Positions 55,553 through 64,000 of a stretch of 64,000 nucleotides of DNA are shown here, piece by piece. The DNA comes from Ascarosepion bandense (Eukaryota > Mollusca > Cephalopoda > Sepiida > Sepiidae). Location of the stretch: NCBI GenBank assembly GCA_037127315.1, contig JBBBDQ010000446.1, positions 619,501 to 683,500 on the forward strand, given 5' to 3'. The notes under the pieces were generated by a model. The model saw nothing but the letters and a program-made list of their open reading frames with translations, made no database searches and was not told the origin of the DNA. The translations under genes were made by a program, and so were the position numbers. Positions within the stretch are counted from its first letter, which is position 1, and every line of letters starts with the position of its first letter.

Positions 55553-56479
55553 ATGGAACAGCATACTTTTGCCGATTTTGTTCAAGGTCTGACCCTAGAA
55601 TTGAGAAATGTGGCTTGTTCGGTGTCGAACACTTTAAGGGGAGAATCTTTTTTAAAAAATATACAGCCATGAGCATGCAAAGAAGATGGTGGTTATAGTG
55701 CTTGGTTGGAGGATATGGAGAGGTATTTTAAAGTTGTGCGCGTGGCAGAAGAAGACAAGTGTCAGGCAGCTCTTCTCACAACAAGGGGAGCTGTTGGACA
55801 CTATGTATATAGACTAATCTCTAGTAACCCACAACTCACAAAGAAGGAGTTAAAAACTTCTTTAAAGGAATATTACGGATTGGTTTTAGACCCCGACGCA
55901 CGGTTAGTCGAATTAGTGAACATTAAGCAGGGTAGAACGGAGGGGGCGCAGGACTACATGCAGAGAGTAGTACGCCTAGCGGAGGGCGCATATGTTGGGG
56001 TTGACGGGAGGAATGAAGTTGTGACAAAACAAGTTCTAGGATTTTTCATAAAAGGTCTAAGGGATCGGGAAATAAAGATGGCAGTTATGAAGGATGAGCC
56101 ACAAACACTAGAGGCTGCCTATCAGAAAGCGTTATCTGAGTTGAGATGGAAAATTCGACTCTACGCAAACTCTGAATACGAAAAGGAGCCTATGGAAATT
56201 TGCCACTCTCGGAGACGGGTACCGATAGAAGCCGTAAGCCCCGCTAAATCTAATAATAATAATAAGGATAATAATAGGAATAAGAAGAATAGAAAAGTTG
56301 GTAATAGGGGAACTAAATACAAGCCTCGTGAGCGGGAGAGGTACGGGAGCGTTGTTAGGTGTTGGAATTGTGGGAAAGAAGGCCACATAGCGAAATTTTG
56401 TAGACGCGCCCCGGGAAACGGCAGAGGTCCGTTCGTGCGACGCCCAACGAACGGAACAAGACGGTACCAACGCACATAG
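55553..56479 (+). pseudogene. gag: gag polyprotein, with an in-frame stop
   Basis: Structural polyprotein that would form the cytoplasmic particle and package the element's RNA. The frame starts at ATG 55,553 (MEQHTFADFVQGL), meets TGA at 55,670-55,672 (codon 40) and then stays open to TAG at 56,477-56,479. The next ATG at 55,706 gives 257 codons, so translation could restart there, but the first 39 codons in the same frame look like real gag. A single CCHC zinc knuckle (C-x2-C-x4-H-x4-C, CWNCGKEGHIAKFC) lies near the end after an Asn/Lys-rich linker. This is the normal gypsy nucleocapsid arrangement. pol starts nine bases after the gag stop in another frame. Confidence 0.88.
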
Positions 56480-56487
56480 TTGGTAAT

Positions 56488-59400
56488 ATGGGCGCGCCAA
56501 ATTCCATCTTTATTAGAATAGAACGTAGACCTTATAGGGCATTGGTAGATACGGGAGCAGAGGTATCGGTTATAAGCTGTAGGGTATTTAAAAAATTGCG
56601 ACTGGGACTTGAACTGCAAAAGAGGGACATTAAACTTCGAACTGCGAATGGATCCCCGTTATACGTTGAAGGCCTTTGTCGTCTACAGGTCCAGATAGGA
56701 AGTAAGTCCATACCCCATGATTTTTTAGTCGTGAAAAATCTCAATAGAAACGTTATACTTGGCCGAGATTGGCTGATGCAGAACGGGGTGAGAATGTATT
56801 TCGATTTGGGGGCATTGAAGAATGGTGAAGAATACGTGGCATTGGAGGAGGATGTTCATATTTCCTCTATTGTTAGGTTAGCTCAAAAAGTAACATTAAG
56901 ACCTCAACACCTGCATGCTTGTCTGGGATTAACCAGGCTGAGAAATGGACGTGGCAAAGAATATGAAATCGAACAGCTGAGTAGTGGATATGTTAGCAAC
57001 TTATGTGGTATATCAGTAGCCAACGCAGTTGTAAAAATGCCAAAGTCTCGTAAGTTTCAGTTGCTGATAATGAATAACACTAACCAGACAATCACTTTGA
57101 GACGGGGGTGTCCGCTGGCTAAATTGGAAAGGGAAGGTAATATTACTGAAATTACTATGCCCGATAAACAAAATAATAAAAGTCCTGATGTAGATTTGGA
57201 ACAGGTACATGTACCGGAGGAATTCAAGCCTGAAATTAACAAATTGCTAAAAAGAAATAGGGACAAGAACCTGGGCAGAACCGATACTGTGGAGATGCGT
57301 ATCGATACTGGAACGCATGAGCCCATAAGAAAACGCCCATATCGCACACCCCTCAAACAAAGAAAGACAATGGATTCAGCAATCGACGAAATGATGCAGG
57401 CAGGTGTAATTGAGAGATCCAATAGCCCGTGGGGTTTTCCAGTAGTTTTAGTAGAGAAGAAAGACGGTGGTAAGAGATTTTGTGTAGACTTTAGAGCACT
57501 TAATAAGATTACAAAGAAATATGCTCGACCTCTTCCTGTCATCGATGATATACTGGCATCACTTGGTTCGGCAAGGTACTTTTCGAAGCTTGATTTAAAA
57601 TCAGGGTACTGGCAAGTTAAGCTTCATGATGATGACAAAGAAAAAAGTGCATTCACCTGCCACAAGGGTCTGTTTCATTTTAATGTTATGCCATTTGGAC
57701 TTGCAAACGCACCCGGCATCTTCCAGGAATTAATGTCAGTTGTTTTACAGGGACAGGAAGATTTTGCTCTGGCATATTTAGATGATATTCTGATATTTTC
57801 AAATACGGTGGAAGATCATTTAAGACATATAGACACAGTCTTGAGTAGTCTACGTAAGCACAACCTTAAACTGAAGCCAGCTAAGTGTGAGTTCTTTAAA
57901 AAAGAGACCCAATACCTGGGGTTCAAGATAAGTGAAGAGGGAATACAACCAGACCTCAATAAAGTCAAGGCTATAAAGTCAGTTTCTACTCCAACCACTG
58001 TTAGGCAAGTAAGAGCTTTTATTGGGATGACCTCATACTATCGCCGCTTTATTAGAAATTTCTCTGATATAGCCGAACCGCTGGTCAATTTGACAAGGAA
58101 ATATGCACGATTCCAATGGGACGATGCTTGCCAAACCGCTTTCGATACACTAAAAACGAAGCTCGCGGAGATGGTAACACTAGCCTATCCCAACCCAAAT
58201 AAGGCGTATAGGTTATATACTGACGCATCCGATCAATCGATTGGCGCATGCCTATCCCAGGTGGTGTACGATAAGGAAAATAGGAAGGATGTAGAAAAAC
58301 CAATTTATTTATTGTCCCATAAATTATGTGACACACAAACGAGGTGGTCAACTATAGAGAAAGAGGCTTATACCATACACTATGCTCTTCAAAAACTGAA
58401 TCACTACCTGCATGGCGCAACATTCACAATATACACTGATCATAGGCCCCTGGAGCACTTACTTAACTCGCCCATACAAAATAAGAAGATACAGACTTGG
58501 GCTCTGAGCATGTCTGTCTACAATTGCAGCATACAGTATCTTAAGGGTAAGGATAATGTTTGCGCGGATCTCTTATCACGCGCTGTTGATGTGAACGAAG
58601 ACCATATTGCTTCTCCAGTAGATATAGATGATAGAAATTACTTGGTTAGTGTTATAAACTCCAACCTAATGGAGCCGGAAGAATTAGCAGCCCATAAAAA
58701 TGTCGGAAATTCATCAGAGGCACCCGAACGGCCCACATTGAAAGGAATAGACATAATCAGGGAGCAAGAATCAGACAAAAACATCTTAGACCTGAAGATT
58801 AGATTACGAAATGGTAAGGCTACCAAAGCAGAACAGAAGAGATATATAGTAATGGATGAGGTGGTGTACTATTTGTCTCAACCTGATGATGAACCCCTCA
58901 TCAGGCTGTATGTACCATCTCACCTTAGAAAAATGGTGCTAGTTCAATACCATGATGACAGTGGCCATATGGGGGTGGATAAAACATTCCACTCAATAAA
59001 ACAAAAGTATTTCTGGCCTTGTTTACTTAGAGAAATAAATGATTTCGTAGGTAAATGTATCCCGTGTCAGACAAGAAACCTAAAGAAGCAGCAACCCCCC
59101 ATACAGGAATGTGACTTCCCTCCTTTTCCTTTCGCAAAGGTTGCTTTAGATGTCTCAGGACCCTACCCAAAGACCCATTCAGGTAACCAATACATAGTTA
59201 CTTTCATAGATATGTACAGTGGTTGGCCGGAGGCATTTGCGGTTCCTAACAAGAAGGCAGAAACAGTGGTACATCTCTTAGTTGACGAAATCTTCCCCAG
59301 ATTTGGGACACCACTTCAGCTTTTAACTGATAATGGGCCAGAAAATGTCAACAGGGTAATGAAAAAGACATTAGAAGACCTAAATATACACCATGTGACA

Positions 59401-59547
59401 ACTTCTTTTTATCACTCCCAGAGCAACGGTAAGGTTGAGAGGTTTCACAGAACAATGCATGATGTTCTAGCAAAAGAATCGGCAACAACGAACAGTCGTG
59501 GGATATTTACATTAACCAAATGTTGGCGGCTATCCGGTTTCATGTGA
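56488..59547 (+). CDS. pol: gypsy pol: protease, reverse transcriptase, RNase H, integrase (1,019 codons)
   Basis: Enzymes for processing, cDNA synthesis and integration. The protease has DTGA at residues 21-24. In the reverse transcriptase, the catalytic YLDD is at 430-433, preceded by VMPFGLANAPGIFQELM. RNase H Asp is at about 579 (YTDAS) and TDHRPLEHL at about 650. Integrase has an HHCC zinc finger with His 822 and 827 and Cys 857 and 860, and a D,D35E triad at 888, 948 and 984, all present. The frame is lost after about codon 1,003 (near 59,500): the last residues are out of frame, and the natural continuation is in the next frame from about 59,500. The start ATG 56,488 is chosen because it is the first in frame after the gag stop. 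pol is not in the gag frame, so expression by frameshifting or reinitiation is implied. Confidence 0.93.
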   Translation: MGAPNSIFIRIERRPYRALVDTGAEVSVISCRVFKKLRLGLELQKRDIKLRTANGSPLYVEGLCRLQVQIGSKSIPHDFLVVKNLNRNVILGRDWLMQNGVRMYFDLGALKNGEEYVALEEDVHISSIVRLAQKVTLRPQHLHACLGLTRLRNGRGKEYEIEQLSSGYVSNLCGISVANAVVKMPKSRKFQLLIMNNTNQTITLRRGCPLAKLEREGNITEITMPDKQNNKSPDVDLEQVHVPEEFKPEINKLLKRNRDKNLGRTDTVEMRIDTGTHEPIRKRPYRTPLKQRKTMDSAIDEMMQAGVIERSNSPWGFPVVLVEKKDGGKRFCVDFRALNKITKKYARPLPVIDDILASLGSARYFSKLDLKSGYWQVKLHDDDKEKSAFTCHKGLFHFNVMPFGLANAPGIFQELMSVVLQGQEDFALAYLDDILIFSNTVEDHLRHIDTVLSSLRKHNLKLKPAKCEFFKKETQYLGFKISEEGIQPDLNKVKAIKSVSTPTTVRQVRAFIGMTSYYRRFIRNFSDIAEPLVNLTRKYARFQWDDACQTAFDTLKTKLAEMVTLAYPNPNKAYRLYTDASDQSIGACLSQVVYDKENRKDVEKPIYLLSHKLCDTQTRWSTIEKEAYTIHYALQKLNHYLHGATFTIYTDHRPLEHLLNSPIQNKKIQTWALSMSVYNCSIQYLKGKDNVCADLLSRAVDVNEDHIASPVDIDDRNYLVSVINSNLMEPEELAAHKNVGNSSEAPERPTLKGIDIIREQESDKNILDLKIRLRNGKATKAEQKRYIVMDEVVYYLSQPDDEPLIRLYVPSHLRKMVLVQYHDDSGHMGVDKTFHSIKQKYFWPCLLREINDFVGKCIPCQTRNLKKQQPPIQECDFPPFPFAKVALDVSGPYPKTHSGNQYIVTFIDMYSGWPEAFAVPNKKAETVVHLLVDEIFPRFGTPLQLLTDNGPENVNRVMKKTLEDLNIHHVTTSFYHSQSNGKVERFHRTMHDVLAKESATTNSRGIFTLTKCWRLSGFM

Positions 59548-60434
59548 GCGAAACCACTAAGTTTTCACCGTATTACTTGCTCTACAACAGGGATGTTATT
59601 TTGCCCTTGGACAATATACTGAGGCCTCGTCGCATATATTATGGTGATGAGCATCACCAAATTGCACTACAGGAAATGCATCGTAGCTTCACTTTAGTTA
59701 GGAATAATATAAGAAAAGCGAGGAGAGCCGCGATAGATAAGTCGCGTGGTAAGACGAAAAATACAACTTTTGAGGTTGGTGATTTGGTGTACTATAAGAA
59801 TCACCAAAAGAAAGGGAAGTTAGATGTGCGCTGGCGGCCATATTATGTGATCGTTGAAAAGACTGGCCCGGTCTCTTATAGAATTAGAGATCAGTTAACC
59901 GGCTCAGTCATTAAGACGCATGCTGAGCATCTTCGGGCAGCGTCCATTGATGAATGGAAAATCCCTACTTCCGATAGGCCGTTACGAAAGATTGTATTGG
60001 CTGCTCCAGTAGAATCCAGTGATTCGGATGACGAATCCGGAGCGGAACAGACCGACTTTCCAGTGCACAAAAATCGACACCAACGTGTGGAATCAGACGA
60101 TGAGTCTGATGTTCCATTAATGGAGCGTCGCATCATGACGCGACGTAAAATGGAGAATAAAAACGTGTCAACTATTGATAGTGATGATAGAATCGGTGGT
60201 ATAAATAATGTTTCATCCACGGTCGAGGATGATTGCTCAAAGTGCGAAACGTCTGGATCTACTCATGTAGATCAGGGTTTTTCTAGGGAATCACCTAGCA
60301 GCGAAGATGTCCAAATGAGGCAAACGTCTGTTGGGGCAAAAAGCACGGATAGACCTGCAGACTCCACAGTTGATCGGAACAAAAAGAAAGAACAACTGAA
60401 AAGTCTTGTAGACTTATTGGCTGATATGCTATAG
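59500..60434 (+). CDS. pol: gypsy integrase C-terminal part and acidic tail (frame-shifted pol remainder)
   Basis: Continuation of pol in a different frame. The first ATG is at 59,520 (304 codons), but homologous-looking sequence (WDIYINQ) begins just upstream, so this is not an independent gene. It contains the end of the integrase core (FHVSETTKFSPYYLLYNRD) and a GPY/F-type module (RWRPYYVIVEKTGPVSYRI, then KTHAEHLR). The last ~150 codons form an acidic Ser/Asp-rich tail (SSDSDDESGAEQ, ESDDESDVPLMERR). No chromodomain is visible. The break makes the integrase incomplete in any single frame. Confidence 0.88.
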
Positions 60435-61279
60435 GATTGGGAAAGAAAGCAGTGGGAGGATTAACGATAGTTTAAGTGAAATAGTTAGGTCACCTTCCTT
60501 ATAGCAAAACATGCGGAAGATACAAACTAATGAATTAAGAGTCACGGGTCCATTTTTTTAGACTAAATTAAGATAGATGAAACCTCTAATCCTCCACAAG
60601 TAAATTGCATGCGGATTAACGTTGGAATCAGGGGAATTTTCTTCGTTTTCTATTGAACATTTCTCGGTCAGACTATGAATGATATGTACTGCAGATAATG
60701 GCAGTTTTTCTGTGTTCAAACATAGTATATTTGAAATTAAATTAAATTAAATGAAGTTACATGTGTAACAATAAACTCGAGCGGAAACACGCATGGGGTT
60801 GGTCAAAGGTCATTTACTCGATGTCAGTTTAGAAACTGGGGCGCGGTTACCGCCTATGATCATATGGTCGTGCATCGAGGCGTCTACGCGTATGGACAGA
60901 GTCGAGAAAGGAAACGAACATTGAAAGTTACAGAAACTTAAAAAAAAAAAAAGAAAAGAACAATGAAACATCGAGCTGGGAGAACATTATCCTCTGTATA
61001 AGTCCCAAGTAATTCTATCATCACTTTTGTGGCAGTCTCACACATTTTGGCTTCCAACACTGCATCATGAAGCATACGCAAGAGATTCTGTGTTTTTTGT
61101 ACAGGAAAATTCCACAATGGACACGAACATTGTTGGGTTGCCGATGTAGGCTCCCCTATATTTTTTTTTGTTGTTTTGTTTGTTTCGGCGTGCACATGTT
61201 TTGTACAATTGTCGGGCTTGTGTGGCATGGGGGGGTGTCAGGGTGTTGCGCTTAAAATGTTCTTAGGTGAACATTTTGG
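60435..61279 (+). other. Gypsy 3' untranslated region, no envelope gene
   Basis: About 845 bp between the pol stop and the polypurine tract. The frames here (60,938-61,228 minus; 61,067-61,255 plus) show no envelope-like features (no signal peptide, furin site or transmembrane anchor). An A-rich tract is at about 60,941-60,960. Confidence 0.7.
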
Positions 61280-61298
61280 AAAATGGGAGGGCGAGGAG
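61280..61298 (+). promoter_or_regulatory. Polypurine tract for plus-strand priming
   Basis: AAAATGGGAGGGCGAGGAG ends directly against the 3' LTR (TGTAATATAACA), the expected position. It contains one T and one C. Confidence 0.8.
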
Positions 61299-61771
61299 TG
61301 TAATATAACAATCTGGCCCCACCCGAGGAAGTGATGCAAGCGATGGTGTTTCCCGTCGGTGGAGGGGTCGGCGAGCGGCAGGGCGGGTGTTTGTGAAATA
61401 CATCCTGTCGAGGCCGGAGCGGATGTCGTTTGACCTTATTTCCGACAGCGGCGGAAATGACTACGGAGGCAAACAGAACAGGTGTCTCTGGGAATTACGT
61501 GGGCGTTGCGTGGGCGAGGCAAAACCGGAAGGAAAGTCCCGGTTCTAGAAGACTATATAAAGACCTCGACACACGGATTCGCGAGCAGAGAACGGCCAGT
61601 GGAAGCAGAGAAACACCACAGGCAAGACTACACTCCCGTCAACCCATTCTATGTGCGCTCTCACCCTTCCGTTCTCTATTCCACACGGTTCGTCGTCATT
61701 AATAAAAATATAACCTTATATTTTTATATATGCGTGTTTGTTGTTTTGTCGTCGTACGGCGATATATAACA
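61299..61771 (+). repeat. Gypsy 3' LTR (473 bp)
   Basis: Same length as the 5' LTR, with two substitutions seen. TATA box is at 61,554-61,561 and AATAAA at 61,701-61,706. It is followed by TATATACTATAAC, resuming the TA-rich target. Confidence 0.97.
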
Positions 61772-63629
61772 TATATACTATAACAAAACACATTGAACAT
61801 TTATGATCGATTTTAGAAAAAAATGCGAAGGGTTTATAACCTCCACCGTAATCACTGAAGGAATTTAACACAGTTTTGAATGAAGAATGAATAAAACTTA
61901 TTTTGGAAACTATTAAAACTTTTTACGGGTCGATCCCAACCAGAATTCAAGCTGTAAATACTCCAAAAGTTGATCTGAGCTCATAATGAAATAAATTTTA
62001 TTTAAAACCCAAGGTGTTTCTATTATTTTATTCAGATTATTTGTATGTATATATAGCGAGAGTTAAAGAGATATATAGGATAGAAATCCTTTATGTTATG
62101 TCGTGAGTAAGAATAAATAACTCAACAACAGGAATAGGTTAATCGTTGTATTCCGTGAAAATAGTATTTACAAAGGTTATTAGTATCCAATACAAGAATA
62201 GAGGTTAATCGTCTCCACCGTCGTAAGACGTAGAATGAGCAATGGGTACTTCCGGGTCGTCACCGGAAGTCTACGACTGACTTGTCCATACGGCTGCTCG
62301 GCACACTCTCTTACATAGATGCCACCATTACTTTACATAGTAATGGTATAGTCCAGTATAGCCGAATAGGCGCGGGCGTCCCAGCAATATATAATCCATC
62401 AACTAAAACACACAAAATAAATTGTACACCTGAAAATCGGATTCAAAAGACCAGAACATTTGGGAAAAACACAAAGTAAAATTGCACACCCACAAAAAAG
62501 GAAGCAAACGAATTTGAAAATATAGCCCAACTAAGAAAAATTCACAAGTCGGTGCGATAACCATATTCTGAAACCTGATTGGTGTAAAATCAGCAAATTT
62601 ACATCAGACGTATTTTCACACATAGCTGTGAAAAGCTTCGCTGGAGCCGGCATCATGAGACGCTTGACTATAAAAACCACGACGTTAACCTGTCAAAGGC
62701 AGTCGACACATGAGCAGTTAGCTGACAACCTCGTGGCAATGTAACGAAAGAAAATTCAAGAAGCTGACCCGGGCACGTCATCGTTTTAATCAATCTCTTC
62801 TTCCAATCTCCTTTTCTCCATTTTTATACCTCGCTACTAAAGATGACAACAGGACAACAAAATGGAGGTGTTAAGTACCACTCCATAATTTTTCTTTCTT
62901 TCTCTTTCTCTCGACCTGTCGCGACCTACTAAAAAGCGGAAGGAACAAAGCCCTTACATTCCGCTACTACACAACCATGTTCTCTAAACGTCTGCGGACA
63001 TTTCAAAGACCTACATTACTACTACGAACAATTTCAACTACCGAACTGCCTGCATTTTCTCAATGAACAAATATATTATAGTGTTCAGATAAATTTCATT
63101 TATATTATTCTCCATGCACTTTTGTCATTCTGTAAATAAATCTTTGCTTTGATGCAGATACGAGGTATTTTATCCTTTCAACATCCAACCCTCAGAAGTT
63201 TAAAATGTGGAGACTTCGGACGTGTTTGACACAAGGCTAGTTAACTAAGCATCAAAAGAACACCCTACAAATATGACACCTGTTAAAGCATTACATTTAT
63301 TTATATGGTTTCACATGTCATACATAAGAATATTTGCACTATTGATACAGAAATAAATGTGACACTCATAAAAAAATATAATTTACCTGGAAGGAAAATT
63401 CTCGGGAGTGCAGCCATCAAAGATTATTAAAATATAAATCTACGCTTCGGTTTGTTCCTAGTTTCAGATTCTTGAAGGAAATATAACTTTCCCAATCCAA
63501 CAGACACAACCGAATATATGTTCAAAAATTGAAAGAAATCGGTTAAATCATCACCTCATATCTTTGAAGATGAACAATACATACGGCTACCCAATGCCAT
63601 AACGAACTAATAACAATCTAAATAATATT
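61772..63629. other. Intergenic; possible LTR-like or promoter segment
   Basis: No coding frame above noise. TATAAAAA at 62,669-62,676 and AATAAA at 63,135-63,140 are spaced about 460 bp apart, as in an LTR, and a TGTGAAAAGCTTCG phrase lies upstream (about 62,627). No second copy or clear target duplication is seen, so a solo LTR is only a suggestion. Confidence 0.3.
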
Positions 63630-64000
63630 CGTCTATATTTCTGAGATGAGGTAGTATTTACAGTATTTACATTATTCGGACTATTGACCGCATCTTTGTT
63701 GCCATTTGTACGACGTTTAATAATAGATCATTCTATTTGTCTATATTTCTGAGATGAGGTAGTATTTACAGTATTTACATTATTCGGACTATTGTCCTCA
63801 TCTTTGTTGCCATTTGTACGACGTTTAATAATAGATCGTTCTATATGTCTATATTTCTGAGATGAGGTAGTATTTACAGTATTTACATTATTCGGACTAT
63901 TGACCTCATCTTTGTTGCCATTTGTACGACGTTTAATAATAGATCATTCTATTCGTCTATATTTCAGAGATGAGGTATTATTTCCAGTATTTACATTATT
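63630..64000 (-). repeat. 108-bp tandem repeat related to a Penelope-like terminus
   Basis: CATCTTTGTTGCCATTTGTA starts at 63,691, 63,799 and 63,907, an exact 108-bp period with at least 3.4 copies, running off the window. On the minus strand each unit contains AAACGTCGTACAAATGGCAA, then CAAAGATGAGG, shared with 39,306-39,345, where it follows a hammerhead-like core. In these units the core upstream of AAACGTC is replaced by TCTATTATT. Confidence 0.85.

Larger units (their letters stand above)
54853..61771 (+). mobile_element. Complete Ty3/gypsy-type LTR retrotransposon (6,919 bp)
   Basis: Two 473-bp LTRs bracket a gag frame and a pol frame in the order protease, reverse transcriptase, RNase H, integrase, which defines the Ty3/gypsy superfamily. 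No envelope frame lies between pol and the 3' LTR. The LTRs start TGTAATATAACA and end TATAACA and differ at only two positions I could find. The insertion is therefore young, yet gag has an in-frame stop at 55,670 and pol a frameshift near 59,500. It is likely not autonomous as read, unless these are assembly errors. Confidence 0.95.

Noticed and set aside
56132..58826. Antisense frames of 60-161 codons across gag and pol
   Set aside because: Shadows of the sense coding sequence without recognisable domains.
62627..63182. A solo LTR from TGTGAAAAGC to about 63,182
   Set aside because: TATA and AATAAA are suitably spaced, but no partner LTR, target duplication or primer site is convincing, so it is kept only as a note in the intergenic entry.

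Overview
The window is a gene-free, repeat-dominated stretch of an animal genome. AT-rich non-coding DNA, many (TA)n, (CA)n and (GATA)n arrays, tRNA-derived SINEs, Penelope-like and LINE fragments and a Ty3/gypsy element fit a mollusc, most likely a cephalopod of the octopus type. That is inference from repeat style; no host gene confirms it. I see no convincing host protein-coding gene. The only long coding frames belong to a gypsy retrotransposon.

Layout. 1-5.7 kb: a TA-flanked MITE, three copies of one tRNA-derived SINE (two of them head to head), a decayed LINE reverse-transcriptase relic and 3' ends of a CR1/Jockey-like LINE. 5.7-31.56 kb: one uninterrupted satellite array with an 83-bp monomer (about 310 units). 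It contains a 4,554-bp nearly identical tandem duplication, an older ~3.56-kb periodicity, a 1,083-bp repeat, and a terminal zone of 332-bp tetramers giving way to 249-bp trimers. 32.2-32.8 kb: three tandem 5S rRNA-like units fused to a tRNA-type SINE. 33-35 kb and 49-51 kb: short dispersed elements carrying hammerhead ribozyme sequences, one family with a tRNA-like Pol III promoter. 35-45 kb: LINE fragments, a Penelope-like GIY-YIG relic, fold-back elements and microsatellites. 45-54.8 kb: AT-rich DNA with two old direct repeats, microsatellites, a minisatellite, a second MITE copy and tandem LINE 3' ends. 54,853-61,771: a complete gypsy-type LTR retrotransposon with 473-bp LTRs differing at only two positions that I could see, inserted in a (TA)n tract; its gag has an in-frame stop and its pol a frameshift. 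61.8-64 kb: mostly featureless, ending in a 108-bp tandem repeat that runs off the window.

The most interesting signal is the set of hammerhead ribozymes. At 49,282-49,325 (+) every core base and all three stems are present. At 34,403-34,433 (+) the core, stem II and stem III are perfect. At 34.43 kb two different hammerhead families meet tail to tail, and their two predicted cleavage points lie only three bases apart.
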